Assembly: GCA_024642205.1 (NCBI GenBank)
Contig: JAHEBQ010000017.1
Location: 51,024-115,023 of the forward strand
Reading direction: 5' to 3'
Source of the DNA: Planctomycetaceae bacterium
GTDB lineage: Bacteria > Planctomycetota > Planctomycetia > Pirellulales > Pirellulaceae
Length of the DNA: 64,000 nt
The notes beneath the pieces were generated by a model. That model was not told where the DNA came from and did not search any database. It worked only from the letters and a program-made list of their open reading frames with translations. The translations under genes were made by a program, and so were the position numbers. This document shows, in pieces, positions 19,625-28,467 of the stretch (the first letter of the stretch is position 1; each line of letters begins with the position of its first letter).

Positions 19625-20161
19625 CAACGCCTTTCGTTGAGGGCAATTCTGTGCGAGATGCTGGTCAGCGAACCTCCTTTGACCGGGATTGTTCCAGAAG
19701 CCAGGCATTGGATGAAACGCTGCATATGATTCGTGAAGACTAGCCAACCCAACCAAGCACCGGACTCTGTCCGGCGACGCAGCGGCGACTATTGGCAGAC
19801 AACAAATAACATCGGTGGAAAAACTGGGTTCGACTTTTCGCGGCGACCTCGACTGGATCGTGCTGAAAGCCATCGAAAAGTGACGACCCATAAGATCGGA
19901 AACGGCGAATGAAATCGCTAGTGTTATTGAACGATGTCACCAAGATCGACCTGTCCTGAGAACTCCACTTTCGGTCGCCAATTGTCTCATGAAATTTGCG
20001 ACCGCCAATAAGGTTGCAACAGCAATTATGACACTGATTGGACTGTTTCCGGTTTCTGAAATCATTGAACCCGCAATCACCAACTTCACGCTCTCAAAAC
20101 AGTCTGATCGCGCAGTGCGAAACCTGGATTACTCCGCTGATGCCATCGAGCGGATGTTGTG
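19625..20161 (+). pseudogene. Decayed Ser/Thr protein kinase (planctomycete type), C-terminal kinase lobe remnant
   Basis: Three overlapping frames contain pieces in kinase order. Around 19631-19680 is a LRAILCEMLVSEPPLT segment matching 'SLGV.LYELLTG..P' of the kinase fold. At 19711-19760 is DETLHMIRED, then a stop, then PTQPST, matching the 'FDE.LRMIREEEPPKPST' stretch. From 19764 the frame RTLSGDAAATIG... leads into STFRGDLDWIVLKAIEK, a planctomycete kinase hallmark, then a TGA stop and RPIRSETANEIA (cf. DRTRRYETANGLA) and a VATAIMTLIG membrane remnant. Stops and frameshifts make it non-functional. The N-terminal lobe is not recognisable. Confidence 0.7.
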
Positions 20162-20207
20162 AAGTGGAGTCCAATAACCGGATCAGCGGTTTAGATGGAA
20201 AATCCCA

Positions 20208-20382
20208 TTGAATCGGCGAATATGTAAATTTTCGGGGACGTTCGATTTATGGATAATCCATGTCCCGAACCGTCGTCGATACGGCACGTGTTTTAGGGCG
20301 AAAGTAGCGTTGAATTCAGTCAGGGAGGTTCGCACCATCAGCGAATTGGCCAAGGAGCAAAAATTTACACGACTCAATTCAA
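20208..20382. repeat. Candidate small inverted-repeat (MITE-like) element
   Basis: TGTAAATTTT at 20223-20232 is exactly complementary to AAAATTTACA at 20360-20369. TTGAAT at 20208-20213 is complementary to ATTCAA at 20377-20382, so both ends read alike inward over about 25 bases with gaps. The 175-base element has no coding capacity, lies in decayed DNA beside a pseudogene, and could be a non-autonomous transposon remnant. No target duplication is evident. Confidence 0.35.
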
Positions 20383-20859
20383 CCTTGGAATGAGCAGTTG
20401 ATCACCTGGAACATGTCGACCGTTTGTATCGCTCATCGCCACCTCCCACCGATGGAATGAGCTCGGCATTGGCAGCACGCAGGGCCGGTAAGAGCGTCGG
20501 CGGGGTTCAAAGTTGCAGTCAGTTCGGGATCGTCATAAGTGTACATTTGTTCAAAATCAGGGTGATTTTGGCACCGCTGGCAGAGTGAACCGGAATCTGC
20601 ACCGCCTGTTTCAGGAAGGTGAGTTTCTTTCGAGGATTGGGCATTCCTTCAAATCCAGTCGTTTCCGCATTTAACGATCGAACAGGATATTTGTTTCGGG
20701 AAACCGGTTCAAATTTTTTCACCTGTTAGCGGGAGGACAGGCTGGCGGCGATCCATCCGAAGGACAGTCAACTTGAATCGTGGCATTTCAGGCCGCTGGG
20801 CCGACTCGTTTTGATACAATCTGAATCGAATCCAGGGTTACCAATTACGGACGGCATTT
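20383..20859. other. Intergenic, no gene recognised
   Basis: 477 bases of non-coding DNA before the asparaginase gene. I see no convincing frame, repeat or terminator; it belongs to the decayed stretch starting at 19.3 kb and presumably contains the asparaginase promoter at its right end. Confidence 0.4.
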
Positions 20860-21876
20860 GTGAAGAAAATTTGCGTGATCAATACGGGCGGAACGCTCTC
20901 CATGCGTCCGACGGACAATGGCTACCAACCCTGCGCGGGTTATCTTGCCGATCAGATGAGCCACATGGAGGAACTATCGCAGTCGCCGATGCCGGCATTT
21001 GAAGTTATCGAGTACGATCCGCTGATCGATTCATCGAACATGACGCCGAAGATCTGGCGTAAAATTGCCGAAGACGTTCGCGACAACGACCACCGCTTCG
21101 ACGGTTTTGTCGTTTTACATGGGACCGACACGATGGCCTATACCGCGTCGGCACTGGCGTTGATGATTTCGGGCATCCGCAAGCCAGTGATTCTCACGGG
21201 AGCCCAATTGCCGCTGGGTCAAATCCGTAACGACGCGCGTGAAAATCTGAAGACGGCGATGATGCTGGCGGCGAACTATTCGATTCCCGAAGTCAGCTTG
21301 TATTTCGGCGATCATCTGTATCGTGGTTGCCGCAGTACCAAGATCAGTGCGACGCGGTTTGACGCGTTTGATTCGCCCAATTATCCACCGCTGGCAACTG
21401 TCGGAACCTCGATAGAGATTTTTCAGGAGCATTGTCTCGCACCGCCCAGGGACGGGACTTCGATCGTTGTTAAAACGATCGAGCCAGCAGAGGTCGCTGC
21501 GTTTCGAATTTTTCCAGGTCTGTCGATTGATATTTTTCGCCACTTTCTTCAAAAGCCGTTGAAAGGCATCATTCTGGAAACCTATGGCGACGGAAACGGC
21601 CCGACCGACGATCGCGCTTTCTTGAACGCCATCAAGGCGGCCAACGAAAATGGCATGGTGATTCTCGGCTGTACCCAGTGCCTTCACGGTGGCATGACTC
21701 AGGCAAGTTACGCGACAGGAACCGCGCTCACACAGGCTGGCGTTATTCCCGGCCGCGACATGACGATCGAGGCTGCCTTGACCAAGATGCTTTTTCTGTT
21801 CAGCCAGAACTTGACTCTCGACGAGATCAAATCTCAAGTGGGACAGAACCTGATCGGTGAATTGACATTGGCATGA
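20860..21876 (+). CDS. ansA: Type I (cytoplasmic) L-asparaginase
   Basis: 338 residues, the same length as E. coli AnsA. It hydrolyses asparagine to aspartate and ammonia in the cytoplasm. The first catalytic threonine is Thr12 in NTGGTLS, the second is Thr89 with Asp90 in VLHGTDTMAYT, and the family segments PVILTGAQLPLG and GNGP follow. There is no signal peptide, which separates it from the periplasmic type II enzyme. GTG start at 20860, chosen because the catalytic Thr is only 12 residues in. It is a single gene, with no aspartate ammonia-lyase beside it. Confidence 0.94.
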   Translation: MKKICVINTGGTLSMRPTDNGYQPCAGYLADQMSHMEELSQSPMPAFEVIEYDPLIDSSNMTPKIWRKIAEDVRDNDHRFDGFVVLHGTDTMAYTASALALMISGIRKPVILTGAQLPLGQIRNDARENLKTAMMLAANYSIPEVSLYFGDHLYRGCRSTKISATRFDAFDSPNYPPLATVGTSIEIFQEHCLAPPRDGTSIVVKTIEPAEVAAFRIFPGLSIDIFRHFLQKPLKGIILETYGDGNGPTDDRAFLNAIKAANENGMVILGCTQCLHGGMTQASYATGTALTQAGVIPGRDMTIEAALTKMLFLFSQNLTLDEIKSQVGQNLIGELTLA

Positions 21877-22089
21877 ACGCGTTGCGCTCACGTCCTGGTG
21901 GGAATTAGGATTTGCCGGTTTTCTGGCGATATCCGAAACTTTTCTTCGGCAATCCAGAAATTGAATTGGCAATGGTTTCATTGCTGACAAAAACAACTTT
22001 TGTTTGAATCCAGAACAGACATTTTATTTCGTTGTAACTTGGCCATAATGGAATACTGGGTCCATTTGTCTTAACAGGAAAATATCAAC

Positions 22090-23361
22090 GTGAAGTCTTA
22101 TTCATGCGTTCTTGTGTTTCTGATCGGCGTGGTTGGAGTTACCTGGTTGTTGACGTCCCAACAACATGCTCGCGCGACGTTTCCACCGATTGCAAATCCA
22201 GTTGTGCAAGTCGATCAGGCGGAAACAGATTCCGCCGTCGAATCGCTGGGCATTGTTGCGAGTAAGCCCGATGCTGGCCCGTTCGTCGAAATTGAAGGCG
22301 GGTTCATGGTGCCCTATACGACCAGGATTCCTGGCACGGAAATCGAGTTCACCATGATTCCGATTCAGGGCGGCAAGTTCCTGATGGGCAGCCCTGAGGA
22401 CGAAGAAGATCGACGCGAAGACGAAGGCCCCCAATTCGAAGTAATTGTTGAACCCTTTTGGATGGGCAAATACGAGGTGACCTGGCGCGAATACAAGAAA
22501 TACATGCAACTCGACAAAGTCTTCAAGGCGCTCCATGGCAAAGGGTTGCGAACCGTCAGTGCCGCAAACGAAATCGACGCCGTTACCGCGCCCTCGTCGC
22601 TTTACGATGCCAGTTTTACATTCTCGGCGGGCGAGGGAGACAATCAGCCTGCCGCGACGATGACCCAATTCGCGGCCAAGCAATACACTAAATGGCTGAG
22701 CCTGATGTCGGAAACTTTTTATCGTTTGCCGACGGAAGCCGAGTGGGAGTATGCGTGCCGGGCAGGAACAACGACGGCATTTTACTTTGGCGAAGAGGCG
22801 GACGACCTCGACGATCATGCCTGGAATATCGAAACAGCTGACGATGAACGCCACCCCGTAGGGCAGCTGAAACCAAACCCCTGGGGTCTGTACGATATGT
22901 ACGGCAACGTGGCGGAATGGGTGCTGGATGAGTATGATGAGGCTGGATACACACACGTCGAGTCAGGTGCTTCGGTTACGACAGAAAATGCGTACCGCAA
23001 GCCGACCAAACTCTTTCCGCGTGTCATCCGAGGCGGTTCGTGGGAGCTGGAGCCAGAGGATTGTCGCAGTGCAGCCCGGGTTGCATCCGATGACAAGGAA
23101 TGGAAGATCGAAGATCCAAATTTCCCCAAAAGCCCCTGGTGGTATACCGATACTCCCGGTCTCGGCGTTGGCTTCCGTTTGATGCGACCATTGAAAGCGC
23201 CGGAAACTCCTGAAGCGAAGAGTCTGTTTTGGGATGCGGATATCGAATCGATTGTTGACGACGCCAAAAACCGCATCCGGGATAACGGGCGCGGAGCCTA
23301 TGGCACTGTCGATGCACGTCTCCCGAAAGAGATTTCCGAGCTCACGGATGAGGACAAGTAG
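22090..23361 (+). CDS. Secreted SUMF1-domain (formylglycine-enzyme-like) protein
   Basis: 423 residues with GTG start supported by AGGA nine bases upstream. A signal anchor or signal peptide (about 8-28) leads into a SUMF1/FGE-sulfatase domain (about 70-380): MIPIQGGKFLMGSP, KYEVTWREY, YRLPTEAEWEYACRAGT, YGNVAEWV and RGGSW. In true formylglycine-generating enzymes two cysteines follow RGGS; here that place reads RGGSWELEPEDCRSAAR, so the Cys pair is missing and this is unlikely to make formylglycine. A C-terminal extension of about 45 residues is charged. Probably a secreted or anchored SUMF1-like protein of unknown role. A decayed copy lies directly downstream. Confidence 0.9.
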   Translation: MKSYSCVLVFLIGVVGVTWLLTSQQHARATFPPIANPVVQVDQAETDSAVESLGIVASKPDAGPFVEIEGGFMVPYTTRIPGTEIEFTMIPIQGGKFLMGSPEDEEDRREDEGPQFEVIVEPFWMGKYEVTWREYKKYMQLDKVFKALHGKGLRTVSAANEIDAVTAPSSLYDASFTFSAGEGDNQPAATMTQFAAKQYTKWLSLMSETFYRLPTEAEWEYACRAGTTTAFYFGEEADDLDDHAWNIETADDERHPVGQLKPNPWGLYDMYGNVAEWVLDEYDEAGYTHVESGASVTTENAYRKPTKLFPRVIRGGSWELEPEDCRSAARVASDDKEWKIEDPNFPKSPWWYTDTPGLGVGFRLMRPLKAPETPEAKSLFWDADIESIVDDAKNRIRDNGRGAYGTVDARLPKEISELTDEDK

Positions 23362-23602
23362 TAGCGGTTTCCGATGCGATGACGGGCCCGCAAGTGGCGG
23401 CCCCGGTCAACCTGCAACGTTGTGCACATCCAACGATTTTGACTGGTCCACATTCCCTGTTTTTTCGCCACGGTGCGACGCTGATGCTGTCAATGCTATG
23501 CGTTGGTCTCTCGCAGCATACGATTGGTCAAACAAATCTACGGGCGATTGCCGAGCGAATGGCCCCGACCAACGTCCACCTGTTTTGTCCAGAAAACAGC
23601 CT

Positions 23603-23826
23603 GTGATCGGTCCAAGTGTCGAGGTTGCAGGCGGGTACATGGTCCCCGTTGAAGCCATTATTCCCGGCACTGACATCAAGATCACGATTGGAAGTCCTGC
23701 GGTGAAAACGATCGCGCGAATGGTGAAAATCCGTAATTCGAAGTCACCGTGGAGCCATTCGGGATGGCCTGGTACGAAGTGACTTGGGCAGGAAACAAAC
23801 GGTAAATGGATCTTCCCGGGGACATG
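23603..23826 (+). pseudogene. Decayed tandem duplicate of the SUMF1-domain gene
   Basis: Frame at 23603 gives VIGPSVEVAGGYMVP..IIPGTDIKIT, matching GPFVEIEGGFMVP..RIPGTEIEFT of the upstream protein. About 12 codons are then deleted (the MIPIQGGKFLM part), GSPA follows, the frame shifts, and ENDRANGENP, a stop, FEVTVEPFGMAWYEVTW, another stop and MDL match EEDRREDEGPQFEVIVEPFWMGKYEVTW..YMQLD. The remainder of the domain is absent. A short start-like MLSMLCVGLSQHTIG at 23484 may be the relic of the signal peptide. One deletion, one frameshift and two stops show it is dead. Confidence 0.8.
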
Positions 23827-23869
23827 ACAACGATCACGAATCTCAGGGGATGATCTTGATTTCACGTGC

Positions 23870-24802
23870 CTAGGTCGTGGCCGGAGAATCCGCGACGATC
23901 CATAGCAAGAACGACACGGGAGCGGCGAAAACCATCGAGTCCATAATATCCAGGATGCCACCGAGCCCCGGTAACCAGCTGCTGGAGTCTTTCGTGTTCG
24001 CATCGCGTTTGATTAATGATTCGGCCAAATCACCGACCATCCCTGCACAGGTGACGAGAATTCCGTAGATCAAAAACCACCACCACGGTTTTTCGATCGT
24101 AATCCCGAATATCAGTGGCGCGATCAAGTACACGACGATCGCTGCGCCTATACAGCCTCCAACGAGCGCTCCAAGCGAGCCCTGCACCGTTTTGCCGGGA
24201 CTCAGTTTCGGTGCCAGTTTGATCGTCCCATACGTTTTGCCGACGAAGTAGGCAAACGAATCCGAGAGCTTGACCGTCGAGATCAACAAGATGATTGAAA
24301 TCAATCCCAGTCCGTTGCTGTTTTGCATCAGTCGATGCGGCACCAGAAAGGCAAACAGCATGCTCAGGTAAACGAAGACAAAAGCACTTCGTCCCAGTCG
24401 ATCGATGACCTCCCCCTTCGCCGTCGCCAGCGCGGAGTCAAAGTTACTCATCTCAAAGACGAACATGATAACCAGTGCGACCACGATTCCGGACAGCGCC
24501 CACCCGAATTTACCGAGTGGACAATCGATCGGCTGATCTCGCCAAAGCACGGGGGCAAATGCAATGCAGACCATCGCAATCGAGGCTCCAACGACCAGGT
24601 TGTGGTTGACTCGGCACGCAACATTCTCGAACAGGTCAACCAGTTCGCTGGCGGCCATGGCGGCCAGAACGATGGCCAGCAGGCACAGCACCAGGCCCGG
24701 TCGGCCCAGTTTTTCGTTGGTCCCAAGCCAGAAATCGAGACCCAGCAAGAGTGTCATCGTTGAGATGATAATGGCAGCGGAGATTAAACGACGACCTAAC
24801 AA
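23870..24802 (-). CDS. cdsA: Phosphatidate cytidylyltransferase
   Basis: 310-residue polytopic membrane enzyme making CDP-diacylglycerol from phosphatidate and CTP, the branch point to phosphatidylglycerol and phosphatidylethanolamine. Eight or so hydrophobic helices are visible. The C-terminal signature reads SLIKRDANTKDSSSWLPG then GLGGILDIMDS; the usual His and Arg (GHGG...DR) are replaced by Leu and Ile, while the Asp residues remain. TTG start: AGGAG lies five bases before it and overlaps the TAG stop of uppS, so the start and coupling are well supported. This uppS-cdsA order is conserved in many bacteria. Confidence 0.92.
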   Translation of the reverse strand: MLGRRLISAAIIISTMTLLLGLDFWLGTNEKLGRPGLVLCLLAIVLAAMAASELVDLFENVACRVNHNLVVGASIAMVCIAFAPVLWRDQPIDCPLGKFGWALSGIVVALVIMFVFEMSNFDSALATAKGEVIDRLGRSAFVFVYLSMLFAFLVPHRLMQNSNGLGLISIILLISTVKLSDSFAYFVGKTYGTIKLAPKLSPGKTVQGSLGALVGGCIGAAIVVYLIAPLIFGITIEKPWWWFLIYGILVTCAGMVGDLAESLIKRDANTKDSSSWLPGLGGILDIMDSMVFAAPVSFLLWIVADSPATT

Positions 24803-24810
24803 GGGAACTC

Positions 24811-25557
24811 CTAATCGTCCAGTCCGCCAAACCGACGGTTGCGTTTCGAAAAATCACCAATCGCCTCATGGAAGTCGGCAATCGTAAACTCGGGCCACAT
24901 TTTTTCGGTCACCCACATCTCGGCATAACTGATTTGCCAAAGCAGGTAATTGCTGATTCGCATTTCGCCGGCAGTTCGAATCAACAAATCGGGGTCGGAC
25001 ATACCGGCCGTGTATAGATGCTCCGAGACCAGCGTTTCCGATACGTCGTCCGGGGAGACTTCGTTTCTGGCGACTTTCTGGCAGATTCTGCGAATTGCGT
25101 CGACGATTTCCGCGCGGCCACCGTAATTGATTGCCAAACACAAACACGTGCCAGTATTGCCAGCGGTCATTTCCAGAGACTTGTCCATTGCCGTTTGAAC
25201 GTCAGCCGGTATTCGATCTCGGCGGCCGATGATTTTGAGTCGAATGTTGTTCTCCATCATCGTTTCGCGTTCCTGGATCATGTACTGCGAAAGCAGAAAC
25301 ATAAGAAATTCCAGCTCGTCCTGCGGGCGCTTCCAGTTTTCACTTGAAAGGCAATATAACGTCATTTGTTCAATTCCGATTCGCGCGCACTCTTCCGTGA
25401 TCACGCGAACAGTCTTGGCACCCTGCTGATGACCACGAATCCGCGGAAGCTTTTGCCGCTGCGCCCAGCGACCATTGCCGTCCATGATGATGGCCACATG
25501 CCGCGGACGCTTTTCCAGCGGCACGTCGAGCAGCAATTGGGTTTGGGTGGCGGACAT
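24811..25557 (-). CDS. uppS: Undecaprenyl diphosphate synthase
   Basis: 248-residue cytoplasmic cis-prenyltransferase that adds isopentenyl units to farnesyl diphosphate to give the C55 carrier for cell-wall and polysaccharide synthesis. The first motif HVAIIMDGNGRWA contains catalytic Asp26; LSSENWKRP, INYGGRAEI and the C-terminal SDPDLLIRTAGEMRISNYL are all intact. Length is typical. The stop is followed after eight bases by the cdsA start. No good Shine-Dalgarno precedes the ATG. purA lies 113 bases upstream in the same direction, so a three-gene transcript is possible. Confidence 0.97.
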   Translation of the reverse strand: MSATQTQLLLDVPLEKRPRHVAIIMDGNGRWAQRQKLPRIRGHQQGAKTVRVITEECARIGIEQMTLYCLSSENWKRPQDELEFLMFLLSQYMIQERETMMENNIRLKIIGRRDRIPADVQTAMDKSLEMTAGNTGTCLCLAINYGGRAEIVDAIRRICQKVARNEVSPDDVSETLVSEHLYTAGMSDPDLLIRTAGEMRISNYLLWQISYAEMWVTEKMWPEFTIADFHEAIGDFSKRNRRFGGLDD

Positions 25558-25670
25558 GAGAGTAGGAGTTAGATTTGGGTCTTAAATTATGTATTAGGAT
25601 GGAGTCGAGAAGTCGGTAAGTGATTTTCAATCAAACGGCGTCTGGTAAACCGAATTCGGAACCACGTAAG

Positions 25671-26999
25671 CTAGACGTATTTGCCTTTCAGGTACTCCTC
25701 CAGCGACTCGCGTTTTTGAATATGAATGGTCTGCGCCCGATCGGGACCGACCGAAATGTATTCAATTTTCCTGCCGATTAGACTCTCAAGTTTCCTGGCG
25801 TACCGAACCGCGTTGGCGGGTAAATCGTCCAGAGACCGGGCACCGGTAACATCCGTTTGCCAGCCCGGCATCGTTTCATAGATCGGCACGAGGTTTCGCA
25901 GCTCATTCACGTGGGCCGGAAAGTGATCGATCCGCTCGCCATTGAGTTCATAAGCGACGCAAACGGCAATCGTCTCCAATTCGCTCAACACATCCAGCAT
26001 GGTCAATGCCACCGAAGTCACGCCACCCAGTCTCGCCGTGTATCGCGCCGCCACGGCATCAAACCAACCACAGCGACGTGGCCGACCGGTTGTGGTTCCG
26101 TATTCATTTCCCATGTCGCGGATATGCTGGCCATGGTCATTGTCCTGTTCCGTCGGAAACGGGCCGCCACCCACGCGCGTGGCATAGCTCTTGGTGACGC
26201 CGATAACCTCCTGAATCCAGTTACCTGGGACGCCGGAACCGGCTGAGATGCCGACTCCGGAGCTGTTGCTGCTGGTCACAAACGGAAACGTCCCATGATC
26301 GATATCCAGCAACGAACCCTGGGCGCCTTCGAACAGGATGTTTCTGTCTTCGTCGACGGCATCCAGCAGGATCCGATTGGTATCGGCAATCATCGACGCG
26401 AGTTGAGCGGCGTACTCGGTGTACTCGGCAACGATTGCATCGGGATCCAGTTCGACAACCTGATCACCGGACGTTGCCGACAGGACTTTCTTTTTGACAG
26501 CGACAATCTTGCGAACGCGATCCGCGAAATCGGGTTGGATCAGGTCACCCATCCGAATCGCGAAACTGCGTCCGATCTTGTCCGCGTAACAGGGTCCGAT
26601 CCCACGCAACGTCGTCCCGATATTGTCTTCCCCGGAAACAAGCTCGTTCCACATTTTGTCTTCGAGAACATGCCAGGGCATTACCACGTGAGCTCGCTGG
26701 CTGATTTTCATTCGTGTCGAAACGTCGATCCCTCGCTCGGCCAGCGAGTTGATTTCTTTCAGGATCGTGGGAGGATTGATGACTACGCCGGGTGTGATCA
26801 AATTCAATACGCCAGCGTTGATGATCCCGCTGGGGATGTGGTGGAGTTTGTACACGTCGTCGCCGATCACAACCGTGTGTCCGGCGTTTGCACCGCCTTG
26901 GTAGCGGACGACGAGATCCTTGCCTTCGGTCAGCAAATCAACCAGTTTTCCTTTGGCTTCATCGCCCCATTGCAACCCAATTACGCACTGTCCTGGCAC
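25671..26999 (-). CDS. purA: Adenylosuccinate synthetase
   Basis: 442 residues. Catalyses GTP-dependent condensation of IMP and aspartate to adenylosuccinate, the first committed step to AMP. Catalytic Asp13 lies in [10 protein letters not shown] (normally GDEGKGK, here Ala) and catalytic His41 in [39 protein letters not shown] and the C-terminal YISVGPDR are intact. GTG start with AGGAG six bases before it. The nearest upstream gene is divergent. Confidence 0.97.
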   Translation of the reverse strand: MPGQCVIGLQWGDEAKGKLVDLLTEGKDLVVRYQGGANAGHTVVIGDDVYKLHHIPSGIINAGVLNLITPGVVINPPTILKEINSLAERGIDVSTRMKISQRAHVVMPWHVLEDKMWNELVSGEDNIGTTLRGIGPCYADKIGRSFAIRMGDLIQPDFADRVRKIVAVKKKVLSATSGDQVVELDPDAIVAEYTEYAAQLASMIADTNRILLDAVDEDRNILFEGAQGSLLDIDHGTFPFVTSSNSSGVGISAGSGVPGNWIQEVIGVTKSYATRVGGGPFPTEQDNDHGQHIRDMGNEYGTTTGRPRRCGWFDAVAARYTARLGGVTSVALTMLDVLSELETIAVCVAYELNGERIDHFPAHVNELRNLVPIYETMPGWQTDVTGARSLDDLPANAVRYARKLESLIGRKIEYISVGPDRAQTIHIQKRESLEEYLKGKYV

Positions 27000-27328
27000 C
27001 CGGAACTCCTAAAACAATAAAAAATCGTGGTGGTTTTGATTGAAATTTTGCCGACGCGACGGACGGTTATGGCAGGCTTGAGAGTCTAATTTTTGGGCCC
27101 TTGGATGGTCAACTGCCAAGTGGCGTTCTGCGGATAAAACGTCAGAATTTGCATGCGAATGATCAATAACCGGTGGAATCGTTAACGCCAATTGCCAAGT
27201 TCGGTCGTTCTCCGGTGTTCTCGTTGACTGGGAAACACCGGACAAATAACCTTGATAACATCAGCCGGCAGTCGGATGGCGTTTCAGGTTCCTCTTATTT
27301 CCGTTTTTTTTGCGGCCTTGGTGAGGCA
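27000..27328. other. Divergent intergenic region between purA and the thioredoxin-fold gene
   Basis: 329 bases holding the promoters of two divergent genes. The purA ribosome-binding site is visible at its left edge and GAGG at its right edge. No repeat, riboswitch or further gene is recognised; a frame open from 27173 is an upstream extension of the thioredoxin-fold frame without coding character. Confidence 0.4.
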
Positions 27329-28390
27329 ATGATTTTGAATAAAATGAATCGATGGTCGTTTTTAGTATTCGTGGTGATGGCTGGTAGTTTAGCAGTTCAG
27401 TCAGCCAGCGGTCAGGATGATAAGGCAGTCGTTCGGGGGGAAATCGCGTTCGACCCAGCCCGTCTGGAGTCTTGGGATGGCCAGCAACTCGTCATTCCAT
27501 TTGAGGAAATCAAAGCCGAGCTTCGCGAGCGAGTCGCGCTGCCAGTTCCCCCGTTGCCCCAGGGGTTCGGTGACTGGAAACCCGAAGCAAGGCAAGCGTG
27601 GGAAAAGGAATTCGTCCAATCCGACGCGGGCCAGAAATTAATTGAGAACCGAAAACAACTAATCGATCAAGCCAGAGTTTTCGATGTGAAGTTTGAACAG
27701 GATGGAATTTTCGTCGTGTACGATGTTCCTGTTGGAGTCTATGGACTCCAGGGCCGGGTCGACAGGCAGATTGGCAATGTCAAGTACGTGTTCGAAGTCT
27801 TTGGCCAAATCGAAGTTCTCAAGGATGTTGATGAGCTCATGCTGCAACCGTTGAGTGTCGAAATCACGCCGCTAATGCAATCCGCTCAGACCGCGCCGCC
27901 AATTGCCGTCAAAAGTGACGACGGCACACGGGACTTGAACCTGGAAACGTTTGGCGACGATTATTTGTTTGTCAGCTTTTGGACTTCGACCAGTCCATCG
28001 GCGGTGAAGGAACAAAAACTGGTCCAGCAAATGTATTCCGACCTCAAGTCGAAATACAAACTTCAGCTGCTCTCAATTAACATCGATAGTGATCGAAAAC
28101 AAGCCGCGGATTTTATCGAGCAGAACAAGTTGATGGGAAGTCACGGATTTACCGGCGGGCTGGAGCATCGAACGATTTTCGATTTTGGTGTGAGGAGTTA
28201 CCCATCGTTCTGGTTAATCGGCAAGGAAGGCAAAATCCTGATGAGTCAGTTTGAGATTGCACAAGCCATGCAAAACGACCCAAACCTCACTTTGATTGTT
28301 TCTGATCGCATCGAAGGCAAGGACGCTCCGACTCCCGCCGTGGCAAAGCCGGCCGGGGATGGCCAGGCAACCGACCAAGGGCGACAATAA
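27329..28390 (+). CDS. Secreted thioredoxin-fold protein lacking the CxxC motif
   Basis: 353 residues. The ATG at 27329 has GAGG closely upstream and begins a signal peptide (to about residue 29, ASGQ). Residues 30-185 form a beta-rich domain I do not recognise. Residues 190-330 resemble a TlpA/AhpC-type thioredoxin fold: YLFVSFWTSTSPSA, LLSINIDSDRKQAADFI and SYPSFWLIGKEGKIL with the cis-proline segment. Where TlpA proteins read WATWCPPC, this protein reads WTSTSPSA (218-225), so both redox cysteines are replaced and thiol chemistry is unlikely. An Ala/Pro/Gly-rich tail ends it. Probably a structural or binding role outside the cytoplasmic membrane. Confidence 0.8.
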   Translation: MILNKMNRWSFLVFVVMAGSLAVQSASGQDDKAVVRGEIAFDPARLESWDGQQLVIPFEEIKAELRERVALPVPPLPQGFGDWKPEARQAWEKEFVQSDAGQKLIENRKQLIDQARVFDVKFEQDGIFVVYDVPVGVYGLQGRVDRQIGNVKYVFEVFGQIEVLKDVDELMLQPLSVEITPLMQSAQTAPPIAVKSDDGTRDLNLETFGDDYLFVSFWTSTSPSAVKEQKLVQQMYSDLKSKYKLQLLSINIDSDRKQAADFIEQNKLMGSHGFTGGLEHRTIFDFGVRSYPSFWLIGKEGKILMSQFEIAQAMQNDPNLTLIVSDRIEGKDAPTPAVAKPAGDGQATDQGRQ

Positions 28391-28467
28391 AGAGGTCCAT
28401 CGAGTTGAGCTGGACTCGAGTGTTCAGCATGCGATTGGCCGATTAACCCTCCGTTTCCGGATGGAAC

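Noticed and set aside
21115..21996. 293-codon minus-strand frame
   Set aside because: Antisense to asparaginase I, whose motifs are intact; no start context or similarity.
22102..22956. 284-codon minus-strand frame
   Set aside because: Antisense to the SUMF1-domain gene and without coding features.
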